A stretch of 11,578 bases of DNA, from assembly GCA_013002375.1 (NCBI GenBank), contig JABDJW010000143.1, forward strand, positions 1-11,578. The letters run 5' to 3'. Made by a program: the position numbers and the translations under genes. Of this stretch, positions 1 through 5,143 are shown in pieces (position 1 is the stretch's first letter; each line of letters starts with the position of its first letter). The DNA is from Acidimicrobiales bacterium. Lineage in GTDB: Bacteria; Actinomycetota; Acidimicrobiia; Acidimicrobiales; SHLQ01. Under the pieces are notes generated by a model, which saw nothing but the letters and a program-made list of their open reading frames with translations, was not told where the DNA came from and ran no database searches.

Positions 1-358
1 CGCCGGGGCTGACCACGATGGCGTTCTCGCCCTCCGCGCTGACCGAGATGGTGGCGATGCCGCTCGGTGCTTCGTCGATGATCGTGACGGCATCGATGTT
101 CACCCCTGCCGATCGCAGCGACGCCAGCAAGACCTCGCCGGCGGGATCGTCGCCGACACAACCGACGAACGCGACGCGGCGACCGAGTCGGGCCGCGGCG
201 GTGGCCTGGTTGGCGCCCTTGCCGCCGGGTACCTGGCGATGATCGCCGCCCAGCACCGTCTCGCCCGGCCGCGGATGATGAGGGACCGGAACGACGATGT
301 CGAGGTTGGCACTGCCGACGACGACGATCTCGAACGGTTCGTCACTCGGGTCGGGCAT
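1..358 (-). CDS. Ribokinase / PfkB-family sugar kinase (N-terminal part, runs off the left edge)
   Basis: The visible 119 residues are the N-terminal part of a roughly 300-residue PfkB-family kinase, which phosphorylates a sugar (ribose or a nucleoside) with ATP in the cytoplasm. After a short acidic leader, IVVVGSANLDIV forms the first strand, with the substrate-contacting Asn18 and Asp20. PGGKGANQA at residues 45-53 is PfkB signature 1 and typical of ribokinase-like members. The strand FVGCVGDDPAGE and the segment PSGIATISVSAEGENAIVV also match the ribokinase pattern. The catalytic GAGD motif lies outside the window, so activity cannot be judged. The ATG at 358 is chosen because the family fold begins at residue 10 and a TACCAT box ends exactly 6 nt upstream, suggesting a leaderless start. 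The gene is divergent from the SDR gene, with a 53-bp gap. The exact substrate cannot be decided; ribokinase is the best call from PGGKGANQA. Confidence 0.9.
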   Translation of the reverse strand, partial: MPDPSDEPFEIVVVGSANLDIVVPVPHHPRPGETVLGGDHRQVPGGKGANQATAAARLGRRVAFVGCVGDDPAGEVLLASLRSAGVNIDAVTIIDEAPSGIATISVSAEGENAIVVSPG

Positions 359-364
359 CGCACC

Positions 365-370
365 ATGGTA
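365..370 (-). promoter_or_regulatory. Candidate -10 box (TACCAT) of the sugar kinase, leaderless type
   Basis: TACCAT on the minus strand fits TANNNT and is separated by 6 nt from the ATG at 358, so transcription would begin at or next to the start codon. It sits inside the 8-bp palindrome ACCATGGT (362-369). No convincing -35 element was seen. This is inference from spacing only. Confidence 0.4.
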
Positions 371-411
371 GCTCTCGCCTCCCCGGGCCGAATCGACCAG
401 ACTGACGGGCC

Positions 412-1233
412 ATGAGTGACGACACCATTCCCGCCCGCCCGCTCACGTCCGCCCGCGCCGCGGAGTTGGTGGCCGAGCGATCGGTCGCCGACCGGGTGGT
501 GATCGTCACCGGAGCGGCCAGTGGTATGGGCCGGGCGACCGCCGAGCTGTTCGGCGCATTGGGGGCCAAGGTGGCGGCCGCCGATGTCTCGACCGCACAA
601 CTCGATGCCGTGGTGGCCGGAATCGTCGAGGCTGGGGGCGAGGCCAGTGCCCACCGCCTTGACGTCACCGACAACGATGCGATCACGACCTTCGTCGATG
701 TGGCTCGGGCTGCGCACGGCCCGATCGACATTCTCATCAACAACGCCGGTATCGCTCATGGCGGGCCGATCGATGGCGAGGAGTTTGCCGACGCGTGGTA
801 CGCGGTCTTCGCGGTCAACCTGCACGCCCACATGCACCTCATCCGGGCCTGTCTGCCGGACCTGGCGCGCAACGGCGATGGCCGCATCATCAACATCTCC
901 TCGACCGAGGGGCTGGGCGGTACGGCCAACAACAGCGCGTACGGAGCGGCCAAGCACGGCGTGATCGGCCTCACCAAATCGCTCGCCGTCGAGCTCGGGC
1001 CGAAAGGCATCACGGTGAACGCCATCTGCCCGGGGCCGGTTCACACCGGCATGACCGAGCTCATTCCCGACGAGGCCAAGGCCACGTTCGCGCGGCGCCG
1101 CACCGCGTTGCGCCGTTACGGCCAACCCCATGAGGTGGCCCACATGACCGTCTCGCTCGCCATGCCGGCGGCGTCGTTCGTCACCGGTGTCGCGTTGCCG
1201 GTCGACGGGGGCATGATCGCCCGCAACCAGTAG
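412..1233 (+). CDS. Short-chain dehydrogenase/reductase (classical SDR, probably NAD-dependent)
   Basis: This 273-residue protein is a complete classical SDR oxidoreductase, a cytoplasmic enzyme interconverting an alcohol and a ketone. The Rossmann glycine motif TGAASGMG is at 33-40. Asp58 at the end of the second strand favours NAD(H) over NADP(H). NNAG is at 110-113. The catalytic tetrad Asn136, Ser164, Tyr177 and Lys181 is intact, and CPGPVHTGM (206-214) follows the usual PG loop. The C-terminal ALPVDGGM segment is typical. About 27 residues precede the Rossmann fold, more than in most SDRs, so a shorter form from GTG at 469 is possible. No clear Shine-Dalgarno precedes 412; a weak CAGACT box lies 8 nt upstream. 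The substrate cannot be read from sequence. Lipid genes further along make a 3-hydroxyacyl or steroid substrate possible, but nothing here proves it. Confidence 0.92.
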   Translation: MSDDTIPARPLTSARAAELVAERSVADRVVIVTGAASGMGRATAELFGALGAKVAAADVSTAQLDAVVAGIVEAGGEASAHRLDVTDNDAITTFVDVARAAHGPIDILINNAGIAHGGPIDGEEFADAWYAVFAVNLHAHMHLIRACLPDLARNGDGRIINISSTEGLGGTANNSAYGAAKHGVIGLTKSLAVELGPKGITVNAICPGPVHTGMTELIPDEAKATFARRRTALRRYGQPHEVAHMTVSLAMPAASFVTGVALPVDGGMIARNQ

Positions 1234-1255
1234 CGCGCCAGCCGCACGGATGGGA

Positions 1256-1287
1256 GGAGCGGGGCCCCTTTGCAGGGTCCCCGCTCC
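1256..1287. terminator. Strong hairpin in the convergent gap after the SDR gene
   Basis: GGAGCGGGG (1256-1264) pairs perfectly with CCCCGCTCC (1279-1287). The stem continues with CCC/GGG after one bulged T, leaving a small loop. It lies 22 bp after the SDR stop and on the far side of the sigma-factor stop, so it could end transcription from both directions. No T-tract follows, as is common for high-GC actinobacterial terminators. Confidence 0.6.
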
Positions 1288-1304
1288 AAAGTCCTCCAAC
1301 ACAC

Positions 1305-1336
1305 GAAGCCGGCCGAGGGTGAAGATCGCCGGCTTC
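1305..1336. terminator. Second inverted repeat in the convergent gap, possible terminator
   Basis: GAAGCCGGC (1305-1313) and GCCGGCTTC (1328-1336) form a perfect 9-bp stem with a 14-nt loop. It lies 80 bp beyond the sigma-factor stop on the minus strand and 18 bp after the first hairpin. On the minus strand GTGTGTTGG follows, which is mildly T-rich. It may terminate the sigma-factor transcript; a protein-binding site cannot be excluded. Confidence 0.45.
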
Positions 1337-1415
1337 TCCAGCGGGTTGTTCGCTGTGCTCTGGCTATCGACGGGCAGTCGGAAAATCTTGAGGGCCGAAT
1401 CCCGTCGACGTTGGG

Positions 1416-2327
1416 CTAGCGGCCATGAGTCCAGGCGACGTGGAATGCGGCGAGCTTGTCGGGGTTACGAACGGCGAACGAGCCGGTGAGCTTGCCGTCC
1501 ACCCAGTTCGAAACGTGAAGCATGAACGGCTCTCCATCGAGTGTGGTGTACAGCGCCGTCTGGCCGTTGGCCCGCACGATGTGAAACTCCATCGACTCCT
1601 CGAACCGCTTGGCCAAGCCGATGAACAAGCGCGCCACGCGGTGCGGACCGACAACCGGGGCGCGGGCGGCGCGGTGGTGCGGGCCACCATCGGACAGGTG
1701 TACGACATCGTCGGCCAGGTGGCTGGCCAGCGTTTCGACATCGCCGGTTGCCGCCGCGGCGAGGAGCATCTGGGTCAGCGCCTCGACGTTTTCGGGCTCG
1801 GCCTGAAAGCGGGGCCGGCCTTCGGCGATGTGGTCGCGGGCCCGTTTGGCGATCTGGCGCGTCGCGGGGTGGGAGCGCTCGATGATGGTCGCGATCTCGT
1901 CGAGCCCGAACGCGAAGACGTCGCGCAAGATGAAGACCGCACGCTCCAGTGGCGACAGTCGCTCGAGCACGGCGAGGAAGCCCAACGACAGGGATTCGGC
2001 CAGGACCAGCGATTGGTCAGGTGTGGGCTGGGTCGAGGGCGGATCGAGCACCGGTTCGGCGAGCCATGGTCCGACGTAGGTTTCCCGCCGCACCTGGGCC
2101 GAACGGAGCCGGTCGAGGGCCAGGCGCGTACAGACCGTGGTGAGCCAAGCCGCCGGATTGTCGATGTCGGTTGCCGCCGCGAAGCGAAGCCACGTGTCTT
2201 GCACGATGTCGTCGGCGTCATCGGGCGTGCCCACCATGCGATAGGCGATGCCCCGCAGTCGTGGACGTTCCGCCTCGAACGCGTCAGCCAGTGCCTCGGC
2301 ATCGGGTTGATCGGCCGGCTCAACCAC
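1416..2327 (-). CDS. ECF41-type (SigJ-like) RNA polymerase sigma factor with C-terminal SnoaL-like domain
   Basis: This 303-residue extracytoplasmic-function sigma factor directs RNA polymerase to a small set of promoters. Region 2 is at about 18-80 (RPRLRGIAYRMVGTPDDADDIVQDTWLR). The linker has the ECF41 hallmark YVGPWLAEP (84-92). Region 4 with its helix-turn-helix is at about 115-165 (VFILRDVFAFGLDEIATII). Residues from about 180 form a SnoaL/NTF2-like domain ending in NPDKL (289-292 region). In this family the tail replaces an anti-sigma factor and modulates activity from within. The usual DGGGK motif reads DGGPH (213-217) here. The start is GTG at 2327, because this position overlaps the stop of the upstream oxidoreductase by 8 bp (GTGGTTGA), implying translational coupling. 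A longer frame reaching 2441 lies inside the oxidoreductase and is unlikely to be used. The SDR gene is convergent. Confidence 0.93.
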   Translation of the reverse strand: MVEPADQPDAEALADAFEAERPRLRGIAYRMVGTPDDADDIVQDTWLRFAAATDIDNPAAWLTTVCTRLALDRLRSAQVRRETYVGPWLAEPVLDPPSTQPTPDQSLVLAESLSLGFLAVLERLSPLERAVFILRDVFAFGLDEIATIIERSHPATRQIAKRARDHIAEGRPRFQAEPENVEALTQMLLAAAATGDVETLASHLADDVVHLSDGGPHHRAARAPVVGPHRVARLFIGLAKRFEESMEFHIVRANGQTALYTTLDGEPFMLHVSNWVDGKLTGSFAVRNPDKLAAFHVAWTHGR

Positions 2328-3528
2328 GGCGTTGCCGCTCGACCGCGGCGATGGAGGCCTGCGCTGCCACTTCCGCGCTCGCCAACACGGCATCGGTGAG
2401 GTGGCCGGTCGGGCCGACCCAATCGCCCGCCATGAACACATTGTCCAGCCCCGTATCGGCGACGCCGGGTCGGCCGGCCAGCCCGCCCTGGTCGGCGGTG
2501 GGAATCGCCGTCACCGTTGTCATCCGATGCAGCTTCCGGGAGGTCAGGATCGCATCGGCGTCGACCGCGACCAAACGGGCGAAGGCGGCGATGGCGTCCG
2601 GATCGGGTTCGTCGTCGGGTCCGAGGTACTGAACCGCGGCGGCGTGAAACGTTCCCGGCTCGGCGAGATCAGCGGCCGCCGAATGATTCGAGAAGTAGAA
2701 CGGCACGTCACCGCCGAGCGCGAAGTTGACCCGAGGGGCCCGGGACAGGCCGAAGTCGAGGCAGCTCGCGGTGGCAGCGGGGCCGGTTTCGAATGACCGG
2801 TTCAGGAGCGCGCCGGTGGCCGAGGGGCCACCGACGGCGACGATGACGGCCGCCGCGTCGGGCAGGGTGTCGATCGCGGTGCCGGATCGCACGTCGATGC
2901 CCGGCCGGTGCCGAAGTTGATCGACCAACGACTGCCAGCCGCCGTGGAGGTAGAGCACGCCGGGCCCGAGGGCGACCTGGAGTTGGCGCACCGCGACCTC
3001 GGCACTGAGTGTGGTCGGATCGTGCACGTAGGTCGCGAGGCGCACGAGCGCATGGGCGAGGTCGGCGGCCCGATCGGTGGGGGTCGCATCGGCGATCCAT
3101 TCGGTGACCGACGTGCCGGCGAGCGAGGTGGCCTTCATGCGCGGTAGGCGGGCCATCAACGAGCCGATCGCCGCCTTCTCCCTCCAGCCGAGTGCCTTGG
3201 TTTGCAGCAGGGAGAGGGCCCCGCCCGGCGCGAGTTCGGGCCGTCCCGCGAGCACCAGGGTGCCCTTGGTGGGCGGTTGGCCACCGTCGATCGCAACGCC
3301 GAGATCGGTGAGCACCCGTTCGGCCGCGCCGCCGCGGTAGAGCGCGTGCGGCCCCTGATTGAAGGTGAATCCGTCCCTGGTCGTGCTGCGGGCGAATCCG
3401 CCGGGTTCGGCGTGACGTTCGTACACCGCCACGGAGTGGCCGGCGCGGGCCACGAATGCGGCCGCAGCCAGGCCGGCCAGACCGGCTCCGACAATTGCGA
3501 CATCGGGTGGGGGACTGGAGTTGCTCAT
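2320..3528 (-). CDS. FAD-dependent NAD(P)/FAD oxidoreductase, phytoene-desaturase/amine-oxidase type
   Basis: This 402-residue flavoprotein belongs to the broad phytoene dehydrogenase / amine oxidase group. The dinucleotide-binding motif VGAGLAGL is at 13-20, and Glu37 (VYERHAEPGGFARS) is placed to bind the FAD ribose. NQGPHALYRGG (57-67) is the usual second conserved stretch. The C-terminal FAD motif FMAGDWVGPTGHLTDAVLASAEVAA centres on Gly368-Asp369. No signal peptide is seen. The ATG at 3528 is preferred over one 36 nt upstream because the protein fold begins just after it, GAGGAAG lies directly before it, and the upstream ATG falls inside the predicted promoter. Its stop overlaps the ECF41 sigma gene start, and an ECF41-like promoter lies in front of it, so it is probably the sigma factor's main target. 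The substrate is unknown; carotenoid-like or other polyprenyl compounds are possible. Confidence 0.88.
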   Translation of the reverse strand: MSNSSPPPDVAIVGAGLAGLAAAAFVARAGHSVAVYERHAEPGGFARSTTRDGFTFNQGPHALYRGGAAERVLTDLGVAIDGGQPPTKGTLVLAGRPELAPGGALSLLQTKALGWREKAAIGSLMARLPRMKATSLAGTSVTEWIADATPTDRAADLAHALVRLATYVHDPTTLSAEVAVRQLQVALGPGVLYLHGGWQSLVDQLRHRPGIDVRSGTAIDTLPDAAAVIVAVGGPSATGALLNRSFETGPAATASCLDFGLSRAPRVNFALGGDVPFYFSNHSAAADLAEPGTFHAAAVQYLGPDDEPDPDAIAAFARLVAVDADAILTSRKLHRMTTVTAIPTADQGGLAGRPGVADTGLDNVFMAGDWVGPTGHLTDAVLASAEVAAQASIAAVERQRRG

Positions 3529-3536
3529 ACTTCCTC

Positions 3537-3563
3537 GACGAGATGGCGTGCTCAAGAGTGACA
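3537..3563 (-). promoter_or_regulatory. Candidate ECF41-dependent promoter of the oxidoreductase-sigma operon
   Basis: On the minus strand TGTCACT (3563-3557) is followed after exactly 16 nt by CGTC (3540-3537). The published ECF41 promoter, as I recall it, is TGTCACA-N16-CGTC, so the match is 10 of 11 bases with identical spacing. CGTC lies 8 nt before the ATG at 3528, so transcription would start at or very near the start codon. This supports autoregulation by the sigma factor encoded downstream. Binding and start site are inferred, not shown. Confidence 0.75.
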
Positions 3564-3568
3564 TGCTT

Positions 3569-3585
3569 CGCCGGAAATTCTGGCG
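3569..3585. promoter_or_regulatory. 17-bp palindrome, candidate operator between oxidoreductase and crotonase genes
   Basis: CGCCGGAAATTCTGGCG is an inverted repeat around a central A, with 7 of 8 half-site positions matching. It covers the -35 region expected for the crotonase promoter (its end is 17 bp before TAGGTT) and sits 5 bp upstream of the ECF41-like -35 box of the opposite gene. A dimeric regulator bound here could affect both. The binding protein is unknown. Confidence 0.5.
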
Positions 3586-3602
3586 CCGCGGGTTGTGTGC
3601 CG

Positions 3603-3608
3603 TAGGTT
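3603..3608 (+). promoter_or_regulatory. Candidate -10 box (TAGGTT) of the crotonase gene
   Basis: TAGGTT fits TANNNT and is followed by 7 nt and then the ATG at 3616, the arrangement expected for a leaderless transcript. The palindrome at 3569-3585 occupies the matching -35 position. Position-based inference. Confidence 0.45.
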
Positions 3609-3615
3609 CGCGTCC

Positions 3616-4410
3616 ATGTCAGAAGCCATGCCTGAATCAGAAATCGTGCAGATCGCCACGGAGAACCGCATCCGAACCCTCACCCTGAATCGACCCGAGG
3701 CACTCAATGCGATGAATCAGGCGTTGTACGACGCGACCACCAATGCATTGCTCGCCGCCGCGAGTGATGACGACGTCGCCGTTGTCGTGCTCACCGGCAA
3801 CGGCCGCGGCTTCTGCGCGGGCCAGGACCTGCTCGAGATGGCGGCGCAGATGCAGCCCGGATTCGAGCGCGGCGAGCATGGGTTTCCCGGATTGCTCGAC
3901 ACGCTGACCGATTTCCCCAAGCCGCTCCTGTTGGCCATCAATGGATTGGGACTCGGGATCGGCGCGACGATCTGCGGCTTTGCCGATCTGGTGTTCATGT
4001 CGACCGAGGCCCGGCTCAAGTGCCCATTCACCTCGCTCGGCGTTGCGCCCGAAGCGGCATCGAGTGAGCTGTTCCCGCGTCTGATGGGTCGCCAGCACGG
4101 CGCGTGGATGCTGCTGAGTTCCGAGTGGATGAGCGCGGCGGAGTGCCTGGAGATGGGGTTGGCCTTCAAGGTCGTCGAGCCCGATCAACTCCTCGCGGTG
4201 ACCTACGAACATGCTGCGGTGCTGGCGTCGAAGCCGGTGTCTTCGCTCGTGGCCAGCAAGGCCGCGATCACCGCGCCGTGGCGCGAGAGCATCGTTGCGG
4301 CCCGCCAACGCGAGGACGCGGCCTTCGCCGAGCTCATGGGTGCCCCCGCCAACCTCGAAGCGCTGGCCGCCTTCGCCGAAAAGCGCGACCCCGACTTCAC
4401 CGGGTTGTAG
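3616..4410 (+). CDS. Enoyl-CoA hydratase/isomerase family protein (crotonase), probable enoyl-CoA isomerase type
   Basis: This 264-residue crotonase-fold protein acts on acyl-CoA thioesters in fatty-acid or similar catabolism. LNRPEALNAMN (24-34) and GRGFCAGQDLLEM (63-75) provide the CoA site and first oxyanion-hole segment; NGLGLGIGATICGFADLVF (109-127) provides the second. The two hydratase glutamates of mitochondrial enoyl-CoA hydratase are replaced: Thr118 and Phe138 align with them by eye. Instead, CPFTSLGVAPEAASSELFPRLMG (136-158) closely resembles the peroxisomal Delta3,Delta2-enoyl-CoA isomerase (ECI2) pattern, with Glu146 where that family has its catalytic acid. Isomerase is therefore more likely than hydratase, although annotation pipelines would probably say hydratase. 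The ATG at 3616 is chosen over GTG 3595 and ATG 3628 because of the TAGGTT box 7 nt upstream. The gene is divergent from the ECF41 operon and convergent with the cyclic-nucleotide-binding gene. Confidence 0.88.
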   Translation: MSEAMPESEIVQIATENRIRTLTLNRPEALNAMNQALYDATTNALLAAASDDDVAVVVLTGNGRGFCAGQDLLEMAAQMQPGFERGEHGFPGLLDTLTDFPKPLLLAINGLGLGIGATICGFADLVFMSTEARLKCPFTSLGVAPEAASSELFPRLMGRQHGAWMLLSSEWMSAAECLEMGLAFKVVEPDQLLAVTYEHAAVLASKPVSSLVASKAAITAPWRESIVAARQREDAAFAELMGAPANLEALAAFAEKRDPDFTGL

Positions 4411-4424
4411 TTCTCTCGCAGGCG

Positions 4425-4511
4425 GACCCCGGGGAGTGGCTGGGGTCAGCAACGCCGCAGGCAAGAGCCAAATGGCAGGGGCCGCGGGGTCCAACGTAGA
4501 CCTGACCCCGC
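4425..4511. repeat. Cluster of GGGGTC/GACCCC inverted repeats, hairpin-forming, possible terminator or REP-like unit
   Basis: Four complementary segments lie here: GACCCC (4425-4430), GGGGTCAG (4442-4449), GCGGGGTC (4484-4491) and CTGACCCCGC (4502-4511). The best hairpin is GCGGGGTC with GACCCCGC (4484-4491/4504-4511), 8 bp with a 12-nt loop. GGGGTCAG can instead pair with CTGACCCC, so alternative structures exclude each other. The cluster fills most of the gap between convergent stops at 4410 and 4591, so it may terminate the crotonase transcript. The pattern resembles dispersed extragenic palindromes, but only one copy of the cluster is visible here. Confidence 0.55.
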
Positions 4512-4557
4512 ACCTTACAGCTCGTCAGCTCCGCTGCAGCCGCAGCGCGAGTCGAGA

Positions 4558-4572
4558 CCGCCCTACGGGCGG
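4558..4572 (-). terminator. Compact hairpin after the cyclic-nucleotide-binding gene
   Basis: CCGCCC-TAC-GGGCGG is a perfect 6-bp stem with a 3-nt loop, flanked by complementary TCGA segments. It lies 18 bp beyond the minus-strand stop at 4591. No T-tract follows. Position and stability suggest termination of that short gene. Confidence 0.55.
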
Positions 4573-4590
4573 ATCGAGCCTGCGGAATGA

Positions 4591-5007
4591 CTAGTGCGCG
4601 ACGCCGTGGTCGATTTCGTGGAGGCGCTTGACCGCGCCGACCAGGATTTTCTTGGCCAGTCGAGGGCTCTCGTCGAGCAGGCTCGAGAACTCGCGGCGGT
4701 TCAGCGCTTCGATGATCATGTCGGTGTCGGCGGTAATCGTCGCGGTGCGGGGCACGCCGGCGACGACGGCGAGCTCGCCGAAGAAGTCACCCGGGCCGAG
4801 GGTCGCGAGTACTTTGCCCTTGCGGCGCACGGTGGCGGTGCCGTCGGCGATGATCATGAACTCGCGGCCGGGGTCGCCTTCGCGGGTCAGCTCACGGCCC
4901 GCCTTGATGTGGACCTGGGTCATCAGCTTTGAGATGTGTTTGAGCTCTCGCTTCGAGCATTCCGAGAAGATCTCGATGTTGGCCAGGGTCTCATCGAATT
5001 TTGCCAC
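4591..5007 (-). CDS. Stand-alone cyclic nucleotide-binding (Crp-type) domain protein
   Basis: This 138-residue protein is essentially one cyclic nucleotide-binding domain with short helical ends. The beta-roll begins near residue 33 (HIKAGRELTREGDPGREFMIIADGTATV). The phosphate-binding cassette is GDFFGELAVVAGVPRTATI (73-91), with Glu78 and Arg87 in the positions that hold the cyclic phosphate and ribose. A C-terminal helix follows (LAKKILVGAVKRLHEI). There is no helix-turn-helix DNA-binding domain, kinase domain or membrane segment, so it is not a complete Crp/Fnr regulator. It may sense cAMP and act through a protein partner. The GTG start at 5007 is supported by GGGAG about 8 nt upstream; an AUG is not available nearby. 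It is divergent from the acyl-CoA ligase operon with a 136-bp shared gap, suggesting a functional link to lipid metabolism that is only inferred. Confidence 0.9.
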   Translation of the reverse strand: MAKFDETLANIEIFSECSKRELKHISKLMTQVHIKAGRELTREGDPGREFMIIADGTATVRRKGKVLATLGPGDFFGELAVVAGVPRTATITADTDMIIEALNRREFSSLLDESPRLAKKILVGAVKRLHEIDHGVAH

Positions 5008-5037
5008 GGTTGTCTCCCACTTCTCGTCGCCTGAGCG

Positions 5038-5043
5038 ATGCTA
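5038..5043 (-). promoter_or_regulatory. Candidate -10 box (TAGCAT) of the cyclic-nucleotide-binding gene
   Basis: TAGCAT on the minus strand fits TANNNT and would give a leader of roughly 25 nt containing the GGGAG ribosome site. TTCGCC about 18 bp further upstream may be a weak -35. The KstR-like repeat lies just upstream of this -35. Confidence 0.35.
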
Positions 5044-5068
5044 CACATCCCGCCTCTGGCTGGCGAAG

Positions 5069-5082
5069 AAGAACCTGTTCTA
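5069..5082. promoter_or_regulatory. KstR-like operator (AAGAACCTGTTCTA) in front of the acyl-CoA ligase operon
   Basis: The 12-bp core AGAAC-CT-GTTCT is a perfect inverted repeat of 5-bp half-sites. It fits the mycobacterial KstR consensus TNNAACNNGTTNNA at every fixed position except the first T. It lies in the divergent gap between the cyclic-nucleotide-binding gene and the acyl-CoA ligase, and it overlaps the predicted -10 box TACGAT, as expected for a repressor site. A KstR-like TetR gene starts at 11058 in the same window. Recognition by that protein is an inference. Confidence 0.6.
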
Positions 5083-5086
5083 CGAT
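5081..5086 (+). promoter_or_regulatory. Candidate -10 box (TACGAT) of the acyl-CoA ligase operon
   Basis: TACGAT matches TANNNT. Transcription would begin near 5093 and give a leader of about 50 nt that contains AAAGG at 5129-5133, 10 nt before the ATG at 5144. The box overlaps the end of the KstR-like repeat. The -35 region is not recognisable. Confidence 0.4.
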
Positions 5087-5143
5087 CCGCATCGGGTCGG
5101 AATCATCCGGCCCTTGCACCCGATCGAGAAAGGCGTGACCGGC

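Noticed and set aside
100..1302. 400-residue open frame on the minus strand across the kinase and SDR genes
   Set aside because: It is antisense to an SDR with a complete catalytic tetrad and to the kinase signature; its product is Arg/Gly/Asp-rich with no recognisable domain.
1425..2399. 324-residue plus-strand frame across the sigma factor gene
   Set aside because: Shadow of the ECF41 gene, whose sigma-2, sigma-4 and SnoaL motifs are clear on the minus strand.
2328..2441. Upstream extension of the sigma factor beyond GTG 2327
   Set aside because: It lies wholly inside the oxidoreductase coding region and adds 38 residues unlike the family; the overlap start at 2327 fits better.
4628..5143. 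Long N-terminal extension of the acyl-CoA ligase frame
   Set aside because: It overlaps the well-supported cyclic-nucleotide-binding gene on the other strand and its own promoter region; the ligase fold and ribosome site begin at 5144.
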